64,000 nt of DNA from Mycobacteroides chelonae CCUG 47445. GTDB lineage: Bacteria; Actinomycetota; Actinomycetes; Mycobacteriales; Mycobacteriaceae. The first letter of the stretch is position 1. Every line of letters begins with the position of its first letter. Of the stretch, positions 1 to 8,695 are shown one piece after another. A model generated the notes under the pieces. That model worked only from the letters and a program-made list of their open reading frames with translations, was not told the DNA's origin and ran no database searches. Position numbers and translations under genes: made by a program. The stretch lies in the NCBI RefSeq assembly GCF_001632805.1, contig NZ_CP007220.1:248001-312000 (forward strand). The letters are read 5' to 3'.

Positions 1-846
1 CTGCTGGAGGGCGATATCCGGTCTGCGTTTTGTATGACGGAGCCCGATGTGGCTTCCTCTGATGCCACGAACATGGAGGCCACGGCCATCGTCGACGGCG
101 ACGAGGTGGTGATCAACGGCCGCAAGTGGTGGAGCACCGGCGTCGGTCATCCCGACTGCAAGGTGATCATTTTTATGGGGTTGACCGACCCGGACGCGCA
201 TCGATACGCGCGCCACTCGATGGTTCTCGTCCCGATGGATACTCCGGGCGTCACTGTGGAACGGATGCTGCCGACGATGGGGTTCTACGACGAGCCGGGC
301 GGACACGGCGTGGTGTCGTTCGAGGACGTACGGCTGCCCGTCGATGCCTTCATCGCGGGACAGGGCAAGGGATTCGAGATCGCCCAGGGGCGGTTGGGGC
401 CGGGCCGTGTGCATCATGCGATGCGCCTGATCGGCCTGGCCGAGGTGGCCCTCGAGCATGCGTGCCGACGGGGACTGGACCGCACCGCGTTCGGAAAACC
501 GTTGGTGAACCTGGGCGGAAACCGGGAGCGCATCGCTGACGCTCGCGTTGCCATCAACCAGACCCGGCTGCTGGTGCTGCATGCTGCCTGGCTGCTGGAC
601 ACCGTGGGCATCATGGGCGCGTTGTCGGCGGTATCCGAAATCAAGGTGGCCGCACCGAACATGGCTCAGCAGGTCATCGACATGGCGATCCAAATCCACG
701 GTGGTGGAGGGCTTTCTAACGATTTCCCGTTAGCGGCCGCGTGGGTCAATGCCCGCGCGCTGCGGCTGGCCGACGGCCCCGACGAGGTGCATCGCGGTGT
801 GGTGGCCCGGATCGAGCTGGCGAAATACGCTACCGACGGACGGTGA
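1..846 (+). CDS. Acyl-CoA dehydrogenase, 5' end outside the window
   Basis: The reading frame is open from base 1, so only the C-terminal part (about 281 residues) is present. It oxidises an acyl-CoA to the 2-enoyl-CoA with FAD. Soon after the window edge it shows the family's CMTEPDVASSDATN segment and then a G-R-KWW-S-TG stretch of the middle beta domain. The C-terminal helical domain includes R-T-AFGKPL and the IHGGGGLSNDFPLA segment. The layout fits the ACAD10/11-like FadE branch found in actinobacteria. Its last 17 bases overlap the convergent exporter gene. The substrate cannot be told from the sequence. Confidence 0.9.
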   Translation: MLEGDIRSAFCMTEPDVASSDATNMEATAIVDGDEVVINGRKWWSTGVGHPDCKVIIFMGLTDPDAHRYARHSMVLVPMDTPGVTVERMLPTMGFYDEPGGHGVVSFEDVRLPVDAFIAGQGKGFEIAQGRLGPGRVHHAMRLIGLAEVALEHACRRGLDRTAFGKPLVNLGGNRERIADARVAINQTRLLVLHAAWLLDTVGIMGALSAVSEIKVAAPNMAQQVIDMAIQIHGGGGLSNDFPLAAAWVNARALRLADGPDEVHRGVVARIELAKYATDGR

Positions 847-2131
847 GCGCGTAACGCATCCCACGGTGCAGGCTCGCCCCCACCAGAAGCCCCAGTGCGA
901 TCGAGAAGATCGCCATGCAGGTATCGAGCAGTGCGGTGAGGTTGGCATGTCCGGTGGCCGCGACCTCGCTGACGTTCACGAAGCTCAGCGCGCCGGGCAC
1001 CAGGCACCAGAAGGCGGCCAGTAGCAACACGATTGCCGAAGGCGCCCCCTTGAAGCGTGCCGCGAACAGGGCGAAGGGAACGACGGCGACCGCTCCGATG
1101 AAGCCCGTCATGGCGGGTGCCAGAAAGAGACCGCCGAGGCGTTGTCCCAGCATGGCGACCCCGATCGCCAGCACCAACCAGATCAGTGATCCGCGTGGCG
1201 CGGACTTGTACAGGTAAAACCCCACCGCTATTACCGGTACGGCCAGGGCGATTGTCCAGCTGCCCAGCGGCGGTCCCAGTGGTGAGGGCTCCGGCGGACC
1301 AGCGACTTTCACGCCGATCACCACCCCGAATGCCAGCAGCATCAGTTGTGCGATGCCGTACACAATGCGCGTGGACCCGGCCATCAGCTGGGTGCTCGTC
1401 AGCTCCAACGCCCCGATGGTGAGGGTCACCCCGGGCAGCACGGCGATCAGGGCGGGCGCCACCACGCGGGCAAGCCCCTCGCTGGGCACGTTCGCGACGA
1501 TGAATGTGCTGATGACCGTCACCACGAAGGCGGCGACCGCGGGCATGGTGGCGGCCAGGGTGGGCATGGGGTTGGTGGCCAACATCAGGATGCCGACGAT
1601 CAGGCCCAGCACCAGATAGGCGGGTAACGCCGAGGAGGTCGGTGCCAGCGCGAGCCCGAAGCCGAGGGTCAAGATGGTGTGTCCGATGACGGTGACGACC
1701 GTACCGAAACGTGGTTTCAAACAGCGGATCTCGTAGATTCGTGCGATCGCCTCGGCCGGTGCGATCGCCCCGGCGACGGCCATGTCGGCGATGGTGTCGA
1801 TGTGGCCGGCCTGGTCCAACTGTGCTGTGCTGCGGGTGGATTCCTCCACTTCCAGCTGACCGGTGACGCCGTCGATCTGGATGATCAGCACCGTCGGCAA
1901 CACAACGGCGCGCAGTTCTTTGTCGGTGTACTGCGGTGCGATGTCATGCAACTTGGCCAATACCAGGTTGGTGGGCTGACCGACTTCCAGCATCGCGATA
2001 CCGAGCATGCGCAGCATCGTGACAATCTCGGCGTCATCGAAGTGCTTGGCGTCAGCCAGGGGTATGGGCTTGTCCTTGAGAGCCTTCCGGACAAGCGTTC
2101 GTACCCGTCCACGCCCGGTCAGCGCCGTCAT
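830..2131 (-). CDS. thrE: ThrE-type threonine/serine exporter
   Basis: A 433-residue membrane protein of the ThrE family, which exports threonine and serine by proton-motive force in actinobacteria. The soluble N-terminal third carries the typical LGIAMLEVGQPTN and IQIDG stretches. After about residue 130 come roughly ten hydrophobic segments, such as the one around GHTILTLGFGLALA and the glycine-rich GVTLTIGALELTS region. Length and two-part layout match the family (ThrE N-terminal domain plus a C-terminal integral domain). The ATG lies 21 bases beyond the stop of the upstream LapA-like gene, so the two may be co-transcribed. Substrate is inferred from the family only. Confidence 0.85.
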   Translation of the reverse strand: MTALTGRGRVRTLVRKALKDKPIPLADAKHFDDAEIVTMLRMLGIAMLEVGQPTNLVLAKLHDIAPQYTDKELRAVVLPTVLIIQIDGVTGQLEVEESTRSTAQLDQAGHIDTIADMAVAGAIAPAEAIARIYEIRCLKPRFGTVVTVIGHTILTLGFGLALAPTSSALPAYLVLGLIVGILMLATNPMPTLAATMPAVAAFVVTVISTFIVANVPSEGLARVVAPALIAVLPGVTLTIGALELTSTQLMAGSTRIVYGIAQLMLLAFGVVIGVKVAGPPEPSPLGPPLGSWTIALAVPVIAVGFYLYKSAPRGSLIWLVLAIGVAMLGQRLGGLFLAPAMTGFIGAVAVVPFALFAARFKGAPSAIVLLLAAFWCLVPGALSFVNVSEVAATGHANLTALLDTCMAIFSIALGLLVGASLHRGMRYALTVRR

Positions 2132-2152
2132 GCGCCGAACTGTAGTCGGGTG

Positions 2153-2521
2153 TCAGGCCTTCAGGTTCTTCTTCGCCGCGCGCCGCAGCTGGATGATTCG
2201 CACGCCACCGACCAGGGCGGTGAGCGCTGCACCGGTGATGGCCGCGAACAACACCGTGATGCCCAGAGGCATCTGGATCTCCCACGAGAGGAAGTGGGTG
2301 GTCGTGTCCGTCAGGTTCTGCAGAATGAACACCAGCAGCAGAATCAGGATCAGCAGGCCAAGGATGACGCCGGTCCAGGTCGCCGCCGCGCGGGTCCGCT
2401 TGACCGCATCTTCCTTCTTGACGGCCTTCGCGGGGGGCAGAGGTGCCTGCTCTCCAACGGGGACGTCGATGGATGTGTCGGCAACCGGAGAGTCCGGAGT
2501 CGTACCGGGGTCACTGGTCAT
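2153..2521 (-). CDS. LapA-domain (DUF1049) membrane protein
   Basis: A 122-residue protein with a charged, proline-rich N-terminal tail (about 45 residues) followed by two hydrophobic helices, near residues 50-68 (TGVILGLLILILLLVFILQN) and 86-106. It ends in a basic RRAAKKNLKA tail. This is the layout of the lipopolysaccharide-assembly LapA domain (DUF1049), widespread in actinobacteria that have no LPS. Its role there is unknown. It sits just upstream of the ThrE-like gene on the same strand. Confidence 0.75.
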   Translation of the reverse strand: MTSDPGTTPDSPVADTSIDVPVGEQAPLPPAKAVKKEDAVKRTRAAATWTGVILGLLILILLLVFILQNLTDTTTHFLSWEIQMPLGITVLFAAITGAALTALVGGVRIIQLRRAAKKNLKA

Positions 2522-2567
2522 ATGTTCATCATTTGCTACATAGGCGGTTATTGCAAGCGCCCACGGT

Positions 2568-2610
2568 CGGCTTTTCGCGGAAAACGCCCGGCGGATACCG
2601 CGAAAAGCCG
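2568..2610 (-). terminator. Strong hairpin, probable intrinsic terminator
   Basis: A perfect 13-bp inverted repeat (arms 2568-2580 and 2598-2610, CGGCTTTTCGCGG and its complement) encloses a 17-base loop. It lies 15 bases past the stop of the dihydrodipicolinate-reductase-like gene on the minus strand and upstream of the LapA-like gene. No U-tract follows, as is common for mycobacterial terminators. It would separate the oxidoreductase operon from the lapA-like/thrE genes. Confidence 0.6.
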
Positions 2611-2624
2611 CCGCTTGGCGCAGG

Positions 2625-3707
2625 TCAGGCGCGGATAGTTCCTTGGCCCGCGATCAACGGCAAATCCAGTGGCGTCAGGAAGCCCGGTTTAGCGTCGATG
2701 ACCGCTGGTATGGCGTTGATGGCCCGCATCCCGGTGGCAAGGCAGCCACCGATCGCGCCGTCACCGGTGCGTTCGTCACGGAACACCGTCTCCTGGGTGA
2801 TGTTCGGACTGCCCTTGATCTCGATGCGGTAGGCGTCGTTGTCGACCGACTGGGCTCGCGGCCAATGCGGTGCGGTGTCATTGGTGATCCGGTTGACATG
2901 CTCGATGACGATCTTTGGCTTACCGCCCACCCAGCCACGGATCTCGAACCGCACCGCGGCACAGTGGCCCGCTTCGATGGTGCCGGTGTTGGGTTCCGCG
3001 CCGTAGGCGATCTCGGTTGGCGTCGCCCACTTTTCGTAGACGGTATCGATCTTGTCGAGTTTGACTCCAACGGCGTCGGCGATCATCGGAATGGTGTGGC
3101 CCCACGCGAGGATCAGCACCTCGGGGATTTCCAGTACTGCCGGTTGATCCATGGGCGCGCCCAGTCCCATCGGCATGCTGAAATCACCGTTGTAGTACTG
3201 GTAGTCGAGGAGTTCCTGTACCAGAACAGAATCCACCCGTCCGCCCACACCGAGCAGGGTCATGGGGAACAGATCGTTGGCGAAGCCGGGGTCGATGCCG
3301 GTGGTGAAACAGGAGGTCTGGCCGTCCTCGCAGGCCTGTTTGATATCGGCGAGCATCTCGGGTGGGCACACCTGCGGGTACACCCACGGTGTCATCGCGG
3401 TGGAGACGATGTTGTGCCCACTGCGCAGTGCCCGTGACATGTTGTCGATGTTCTCCAGCGCGTACTGTGCCGTCGGCCCGAAGTACGCGACCGTGCCCTT
3501 GGTGCCCAACGCGGCATCGATGTCGGTGGTGGCGGCCAGTCCGGTTGGATGGCTACCAACCAGTGTTCCGACGTCCACACCGTCCTTGGCCGGATCGTGC
3601 ACCAGCACGGCAGCCAGCTCGAATACCGGATGGTCCAATAGCTCGCGGATCACCAGTTTGCCGACAACTCCTGTGCCCCAAACGATGACGGGATACTTAT
3701 CACTCAT
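2625..3707 (-). CDS. DapB-like NAD(P)-dependent oxidoreductase
   Basis: A 360-residue protein opening with the Rossmann motif IVWGTGVVGK and a following VFELAAVLVHDPAKDG, the pattern of the dihydrodipicolinate reductase N-terminal-like/2,4-diaminopentanoate dehydrogenase family. It is much longer than true DapB (about 245 residues) and is not in a lysine context, so a lysine role is unlikely. Many mycobacteria carry several paralogues, often beside lipid or steroid catabolic genes. Its ATG overlaps the stop of the upstream SDR gene by 4 bp (ATGA), so the two form an operon, probably controlled by the divergent TetR gene. The substrate is unknown. Confidence 0.75.
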   Translation of the reverse strand: MSDKYPVIVWGTGVVGKLVIRELLDHPVFELAAVLVHDPAKDGVDVGTLVGSHPTGLAATTDIDAALGTKGTVAYFGPTAQYALENIDNMSRALRSGHNIVSTAMTPWVYPQVCPPEMLADIKQACEDGQTSCFTTGIDPGFANDLFPMTLLGVGGRVDSVLVQELLDYQYYNGDFSMPMGLGAPMDQPAVLEIPEVLILAWGHTIPMIADAVGVKLDKIDTVYEKWATPTEIAYGAEPNTGTIEAGHCAAVRFEIRGWVGGKPKIVIEHVNRITNDTAPHWPRAQSVDNDAYRIEIKGSPNITQETVFRDERTGDGAIGGCLATGMRAINAIPAVIDAKPGFLTPLDLPLIAGQGTIRA

Positions 3708-4486
3708 GCGAAAAACTCTCCTGCGTTGACGAACAAGGTCTGCCCGGTCACCATGCGGGCCCGGTCGGATGCGAAGAACACCACCGCATCGGCGACGTCT
3801 TCATCGGCGGGCATCTCGCCCAACGGGAATTTGGCCGTCAGTTCGGCGAGTACTTCCTCTTGCGTGATGCCGCGCTGTTGGGCGACCAGACCGATGTACA
3901 GCTGAATCGGCGGGCCATACATCCACGTCGGCACCACCATGTTGAGACGAATCTTGTGTGGCCCCAGCTCCTTCGCGAGCTGATACATGGCGTTCTGCAA
4001 CGCCCCCTTGGATGTCGCATATGCGGACTGGGGTAGCTGAGGATGGAACGCCGACTGCGATCCGATGAAGACCACCGATCCACCGTTCTTCTTCAGCTGC
4101 GGCACGGCCACCTGAACGAGTTGAAGCGTGCCCACCACATTCGTGCTGAGCATCGCCTGCCACTGGGACAGATCCGCGCCCTCGATACCGCCGAACACGT
4201 CCTCTTTTGCGGCGACATTGACCAGTGCGTCCACCGTGCCGAACCGCTCGACGGCGGTGTCGATAAGGCCCTGGCACGCCGAGGCATCGGTGATGTCGGT
4301 GACCGCCCAGGCAGCGGTGCCGCCCGAATCGTCGAGTTCGGCGGAGAGCTTTTCGAGGTTTTCCCGGGTCCGCGCGCCGAGCACCACCTTCGCGCCGTCC
4401 TGGTGCGCCTTGAGCGCGACCTCCCGGCCCAATCCGGTGCCTACACCGGATATCACCACCGTTTTTCCGGAAAGAAGTCCTGTCAT
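3704..4486 (-). CDS. Short-chain dehydrogenase/reductase
   Basis: A classical SDR of 260 residues. The cofactor motif GVGTGLGRE is near residues 15-23, an NVAAKED segment stands where NNAG is usual, and the catalytic serine is in FIGSQS. The YATSK motif supplies the active-site Tyr and Lys. It ends VTGQTLFVNAGEFFA, the usual family close. It is the first gene of the two-gene minus-strand operon and faces the TetR gene across 71 bases. The substrate is not predictable. Confidence 0.85.
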   Translation of the reverse strand: MTGLLSGKTVVISGVGTGLGREVALKAHQDGAKVVLGARTRENLEKLSAELDDSGGTAAWAVTDITDASACQGLIDTAVERFGTVDALVNVAAKEDVFGGIEGADLSQWQAMLSTNVVGTLQLVQVAVPQLKKNGGSVVFIGSQSAFHPQLPQSAYATSKGALQNAMYQLAKELGPHKIRLNMVVPTWMYGPPIQLYIGLVAQQRGITQEEVLAELTAKFPLGEMPADEDVADAVVFFASDRARMVTGQTLFVNAGEFFA

Positions 4487-4557
4487 CGGCTGCCTTTCTC
4501 TCTGTGACCCACGCCACCATCCTTCTTAATACGTAACATGGTGTACCGTTATTTGCA

Positions 4558-5178
4558 ATGACTACTGACGAGTTACCCGTAGGCAGGGGGCGCCGCCGCA
4601 GTTCCGATATCGACACCAAGGCGCTTGCTGCCGCGCGTGAGCTCCTGGTGGAGCAGGGGTGGGATGCCACCACCATGGTTGCGATCGCCGAGCGGGCCGG
4701 CGTGGGAAAGCCCGCGCTGTACCGGCGGTGGCCCTCCCGTGCGCACCTGGTCTTCGAGGCGGTGTTCGGTTGGACCGCACCCACCCGGGAGATGAGCGCC
4801 GCGGCAGGAGTGGGCGACTGGGTACGCCAATCCTGCTCGTACACAGCGGAACTCTTTGAACGACCAGATGTCATCGCGGCCGCCCCCGCCCTTCTTGGCC
4901 AGATGCGTACCGACCCCGAGCTAGGGCAGGCGCTGTGGGCAAGCTTCGGCGAGACGGGTGCCGAATTGCTGTCGCAGGTGATGCGCGCACAGCGTCCGGA
5001 CGTTGGTCAGCAGGAGGCCCACGATCGGGCCAACGCCACCATGTTGATGATCATCGGAGCGAATGTCCTCGCGCGCCAGCTGCTACCCGACGACCAGGCG
5101 GAGGCGGTTATCAAATATTTGCCAGAGCTCCTGGCGGGCTCGGGCGAAGGTACCGCGGCGACGGCGTCCCCAGGTTAG
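4558..5178 (+). CDS. TetR-family transcriptional regulator
   Basis: A 206-residue TetR-type repressor. The N-terminal helix-turn-helix is clear: ARELLVEQGWDATTMVAIAERAGVGKPALYRRWPSR in segments, residues about 22-60. The C-terminal ligand domain is poorly conserved, as expected. It is divergent from the SDR/DapB-like operon with an AT-richer 71-bp gap (4487-4557), the usual arrangement for local repression. I saw only imperfect symmetry in that gap, so no operator is called. No clear ribosome site precedes the ATG. Confidence 0.85.
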   Translation: MTTDELPVGRGRRRSSDIDTKALAAARELLVEQGWDATTMVAIAERAGVGKPALYRRWPSRAHLVFEAVFGWTAPTREMSAAAGVGDWVRQSCSYTAELFERPDVIAAAPALLGQMRTDPELGQALWASFGETGAELLSQVMRAQRPDVGQQEAHDRANATMLMIIGANVLARQLLPDDQAEAVIKYLPELLAGSGEGTAATASPG

Positions 5179-5241
5179 CCACCGGAATCTTCCTGACGCT
5201 AAAGCCGGGCATGACGGCGGTTGCCCGGTTACTGTCGGAGG

Positions 5242-6174
5242 ATGCGCAGGGCCGCACGACTCTTCGCTGCCGTCATGGCAGCGGTTGTCTTCAGTGGCTG
5301 TGGCAGCGCCAATCCCCTGGGCGGAGGCCCGCTTTCGGGTGACCTCAATACCCTGATCGTCGGCTCGGCCGACTTCCCCGAATCTAAGACCGTGGCCGAG
5401 CTGTATACACAGATATTGCAGACCAATGGTTTTGACATCACCAGGCAGCTGGGCATCGGTAGCCGCGAGACCTACATCCCGGCGGTTAAAGACCATTCGA
5501 TCGACCTGATCGCCGATTACACCGGAAATCTGCTGCGCTACTTCGATCCTGAGGCCACCGCCACCAGGCCCGATGATGTCGAGCTGGCGCTGCTGCGCAA
5601 GCTCGATGGCGATCTGGACATTCTGTCCCCATCACCGGCCTCGGACGCCGACACGCTGTGCGTCACCAGAGCCACCGCCGACCGATGGAATCTGCACTCC
5701 ATCGCCGACCTCGCCGCGCACTCGGAGGAGGTAACAGTCGGTGCACCTTCGGAGTTCCTGCACCGCAGTGTCGGGTTGGCCGGCCTCAAGGCCAATTACG
5801 GCCTGGATGTTCCGGAATCGCGATTCGTGGCGATCAGCGATGGTGGCGGACCGGCGACGGTGCGGGCGCTGTTGGACGGAACGATCACCGCGGCCAACAT
5901 ATTCAGCACCTCGCCGGCCATCGCCGAGCATGACCTGGTGGTGCTCGAGGACCCCAAGTTCACCTTCCCGGCGGGCAATCTGGTGCCGTTGGTCAACGCG
6001 CAGAAGAAATCCGAGAGACTAAAGAAGGTGCTCGACGCGCTCTCCGCGCGTTTGACGACGGAGGATCTCACCAGGCTCAATGCCGAAGTCTCTGGTAACA
6101 ACGGTGTCGACCCCAAGGAAGCTGCGCAGAAGTGGTTGACGGACAAAGGTTTCGACAAACCGATAGGGAACTGA
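5242..6174 (+). CDS. proX: Osmoprotectant ABC transporter, substrate-binding lipoprotein
   Basis: The binding protein of a glycine betaine/carnitine/choline (OpuAC-family) importer. With the ATG at 5242 the protein is 310 residues and begins with a basic n-region, a hydrophobic stretch and a lipobox ending FSGC, so it should be a membrane-anchored lipoprotein. The mature part has the family opening LIVGSADFPES-KTVAELY and DLIADYTGNLL. A TTG at 5221 is in frame but adds an unlikely leader. The GGAGG just before 5242 sits too close to serve as a normal ribosome site, so the start is not fully certain. It heads a four-gene operon and corresponds to M. tuberculosis proX. Confidence 0.9.
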   Translation: MRRAARLFAAVMAAVVFSGCGSANPLGGGPLSGDLNTLIVGSADFPESKTVAELYTQILQTNGFDITRQLGIGSRETYIPAVKDHSIDLIADYTGNLLRYFDPEATATRPDDVELALLRKLDGDLDILSPSPASDADTLCVTRATADRWNLHSIADLAAHSEEVTVGAPSEFLHRSVGLAGLKANYGLDVPESRFVAISDGGGPATVRALLDGTITAANIFSTSPAIAEHDLVVLEDPKFTFPAGNLVPLVNAQKKSERLKKVLDALSARLTTEDLTRLNAEVSGNNGVDPKEAAQKWLTDKGFDKPIGN

Positions 6175-6178
6175 TCGC

Positions 6179-7285
6179 GTGATCACCTTTGAGAGCGTCA
6201 CCAAGAAGTACCCCGATGGGACCACCGCTGTCGATGATCTCACCATGCATGTTGACGAGGGTTCGTTCACGGTGTTCGTGGGGCCGTCGGGCTGCGGCAA
6301 GACCACCTCGATGCGGATGATCAACCGGATGACCGACCCGACGTCCGGGGTACTGACTGTCGACGGGGCAGATGTCCGCACCGTGGATCCGGTCAAACTG
6401 CGGTTGGGCATCGGCTATGTCATTCAGAACGCGGGCCTGATGCCGCACCAGCGCGTCGTCGACAATGTGGCGACGGTGCCGGTGTTGCGCGGCGAATCCC
6501 GGCGTGCTGCACGCAAGGCGGCTCTTGATGTTCTGGCACGGGTGGGGCTCGATCCAAAATTGGCCAGTCGTTACCCGGCACAGCTCTCGGGAGGTCAACA
6601 ACAACGTGTCGGTGTGGCGCGTGCCCTCGCTGCCGATCCGCCGATCCTGTTGATGGATGAGCCATTTAGCGCCGTCGACCCGAATGTGCGTGATGACCTG
6701 CAGGCCGAGATGCAGCGCCTGCAGGCCGAACTCAACAAGACCATCGTCTTCGTGACGCACGATATCGACGAGGCCGTCAAGCTCGGGGACAAGGTGGCGG
6801 TTTTCGGGCCGGGCGGCGTGCTGCAGCAGTATGACGAGCCAGAAAGGGTGTTATCCAACCCGGCAAGCGATTTCGTCGCCGGCTTCATCGGCCGTGACCG
6901 TGGCTATCGAGGCCTGCAGTTTCGTGAGGCGGGCGATCTGCCGTTGTACGAGATCAGGCAGATCTTTGAATCGGAGGTCCATGACCTCATTCTCGCTCCG
7001 CGCAGCTGGGTGCTTGTCTGCAATCCCGACGGCACGCCGTTCGGCTGGATGGACGACGCTGGGGCAGAGGTCTATCGGTCCGGAAAATCTTTGTACGACA
7101 GCGTGATCGCTGGAGGATCGTTGTTCGGACCGGACGGGACGTTGCGGCAGGCACTGGATGCTGCCCTGTCCTCGCCGTCGGGATTTGGTGTGGCCACCGA
7201 TGAAGACGGCCGCGTTCGCGGCGGCGTCCGCGGGGATGACGTGCTCATCGCGCTGGATAGGCAACGCCGTACCGGGCAGCGGTGA
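6179..7285 (+). CDS. proV: Osmoprotectant ABC transporter, ATPase subunit
   Basis: A 368-residue ABC ATPase that energises betaine-type osmoprotectant uptake. Walker A is GPSGCGKTTS, the signature is LSGGQQQRVGVARAL, Walker B is ILLMDEPFSAVD, and the switch histidine is in FVTHDIDEA. The C-terminal extension of about 110 residues is longer than in a bare ATPase and holds a divergent CBS-like region. GTG start, four bases after the proX stop. The stop is followed one base later by the first permease. Confidence 0.92.
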   Translation: MITFESVTKKYPDGTTAVDDLTMHVDEGSFTVFVGPSGCGKTTSMRMINRMTDPTSGVLTVDGADVRTVDPVKLRLGIGYVIQNAGLMPHQRVVDNVATVPVLRGESRRAARKAALDVLARVGLDPKLASRYPAQLSGGQQQRVGVARALAADPPILLMDEPFSAVDPNVRDDLQAEMQRLQAELNKTIVFVTHDIDEAVKLGDKVAVFGPGGVLQQYDEPERVLSNPASDFVAGFIGRDRGYRGLQFREAGDLPLYEIRQIFESEVHDLILAPRSWVLVCNPDGTPFGWMDDAGAEVYRSGKSLYDSVIAGGSLFGPDGTLRQALDAALSSPSGFGVATDEDGRVRGGVRGDDVLIALDRQRRTGQR

Positions 7286-7286
7286 G

Positions 7287-7940
7287 ATGCGTTATCTCTT
7301 TACTCATCTCGGCGATGCCTGGCAGCTGTCACTGATTCATATGCGGCTGTCATTGGTCCCCATTCTCATCGGATTGGCCATCGCGATTCCGTGCGGCGCA
7401 CTGATTCACCGGCACCGGGCGGTGCGGCGGGTTACCACGGTGATCGCCAGCATTGTGTTCACCATTCCCTCACTGGCGCTGTTCGTGGCGTTGCCGCTCA
7501 TCATTCCCACCCGGATCCTCGACGAGGCCAACGTGATGGTGGCGCTGACCCTGTACACCACGGCGCTGCTCATTCGGGCCGTGCCCGAAGCGCTCGACGC
7601 TATTGCTCCCCAGGTACGTGACGCGGCCACCGCGGTGGGGTACCGCCCGCTGGCACGCCTCGTCCGCGTCGAACTCCCGCTGTCGATTCCGGTTCTTGTT
7701 GCAGGCCTGAGAGTTGTTGCTGTCACCAATATTTCGATGGTCTCGGTAGGGTCGGTAATCGGCATCGGCGGCCTGGGCACCTGGTTCACCGAGGGCTACC
7801 AGGCCAACAAGAGCAGCCAGATCATCGCCGGAATCGTTGCGATCTTCCTGCTGGCGGTCATCGTGGATTCACTCCTGGTTGTTCTCGGCCGCGCTGCCAC
7901 GCCGTGGACCAGAGCGGCGAAAGTCGTGGGTGCACGATGA
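7287..7940 (+). CDS. proW: Osmoprotectant ABC transporter, permease 1
   Basis: A 217-residue inner-membrane permease with about five or six hydrophobic segments and the cytoplasmic EAA-type loop (IAPQVRDAATAVGYRPLARL) that docks onto the ATPase. The ATG at 7287 follows the proV stop by one base. A longer frame exists upstream but would run inside proV. The gene overlaps the second permease by 4 bp (ATGA). Assignment to ProW rather than ProZ follows gene order and is only nominal. Confidence 0.9.
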   Translation: MRYLFTHLGDAWQLSLIHMRLSLVPILIGLAIAIPCGALIHRHRAVRRVTTVIASIVFTIPSLALFVALPLIIPTRILDEANVMVALTLYTTALLIRAVPEALDAIAPQVRDAATAVGYRPLARLVRVELPLSIPVLVAGLRVVAVTNISMVSVGSVIGIGGLGTWFTEGYQANKSSQIIAGIVAIFLLAVIVDSLLVVLGRAATPWTRAAKVVGAR

Positions 7941-8695
7941 ACTTTCTCTCCGATGCGCTCGGCTACATATTCACCGCATCCCATTGGACGGGCCACAGTG
8001 GGCTGGGCGTGCGGATCGGTGAGCACCTGCAGTACACCGTGATCGCGGTGCTGGCCGCGGTCATCATCGCGGTGCCGATAGGTCTGATCATCGGGCACAC
8101 GGGCCGCGGCACCTTTCTGGTGGTCAGCGCGGTGAATGCGCTGCGCGCGCTGCCGACACTGGGCGTGCTGCTGCTGGGTGTGTTGCTGTGGGGCCTGGGT
8201 TTGGTGCCGCCCACCGTCGCGCTGCTCCTGCTCGGGGTGCCGCCGCTGCTGGCAGGAACCTATTCCGGCATCGCGAACGTGGACCGCACGGTGGTGCAGG
8301 CCGCGCGGGCCATGGGGATGACGGAACGTCAGGTGCTCTTCGGTGTCGAGCTACCCAATGCGCTACCGCTCATTCTGTCGGGCTTGCGGACGGCGACCCT
8401 GCAGATCGTCGCGACGGCAACCGTCGCGGCCTATGCCAGCCTCGGCGGGCTGGGCCGGTACCTCATCGACGGCATCAAGGTGCGGCAGTTCCACTTGGCA
8501 TTGGTCGGCGCCCTTTTGGTGACCGCGCTGGCGCTGCTGCTGGATGCGTTCCTTGCCTTGGCGGTGTGGCTGTCCGCTCCCGGTACGGGGCGGCTGCGCT
8601 GGGCGCCGCGCGATCTCGGTGGTGACTCAGGGGCGGGGGACAGCGGCGTAGAGGGGCGGGTCGAACCACGTCGGCAGGCCGCGACACAACCGTGA
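7937..8695 (+). CDS. proZ: Osmoprotectant ABC transporter, permease 2
   Basis: A 252-residue permease paralogous to its neighbour, with the EAA-type loop VVQAARAMGMTERQVLF and five to six hydrophobic segments. The C-terminal 35 residues are polar and Gly/Arg-rich and run 69 bases into the convergent HxlR gene, so both genes share sequence at their 3' ends. It should pair with ProW as a heterodimer in the membrane. Start chosen at the ATGA overlap with proW. Confidence 0.9.
   Translation: MNFLSDALGYIFTASHWTGHSGLGVRIGEHLQYTVIAVLAAVIIAVPIGLIIGHTGRGTFLVVSAVNALRALPTLGVLLLGVLLWGLGLVPPTVALLLLGVPPLLAGTYSGIANVDRTVVQAARAMGMTERQVLFGVELPNALPLILSGLRTATLQIVATATVAAYASLGGLGRYLIDGIKVRQFHLALVGALLVTALALLLDAFLALAVWLSAPGTGRLRWAPRDLGGDSGAGDSGVEGRVEPRRQAATQP

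Noticed and set aside
1679..2638. 319-residue plus-strand open frame opposite thrE and the LapA-like gene
   Set aside because: Spans two real minus-strand genes and a terminator hairpin and has no recognisable domain.
2625..3707. Lysine-pathway dihydrodipicolinate reductase
   Set aside because: Too long, with a different C-terminal part and no lysine genes nearby.
4487..4557. TetR operator in the SDR/TetR gap
   Set aside because: The AT-richer stretch shows only partial symmetry; I could not align two matching half-sites.
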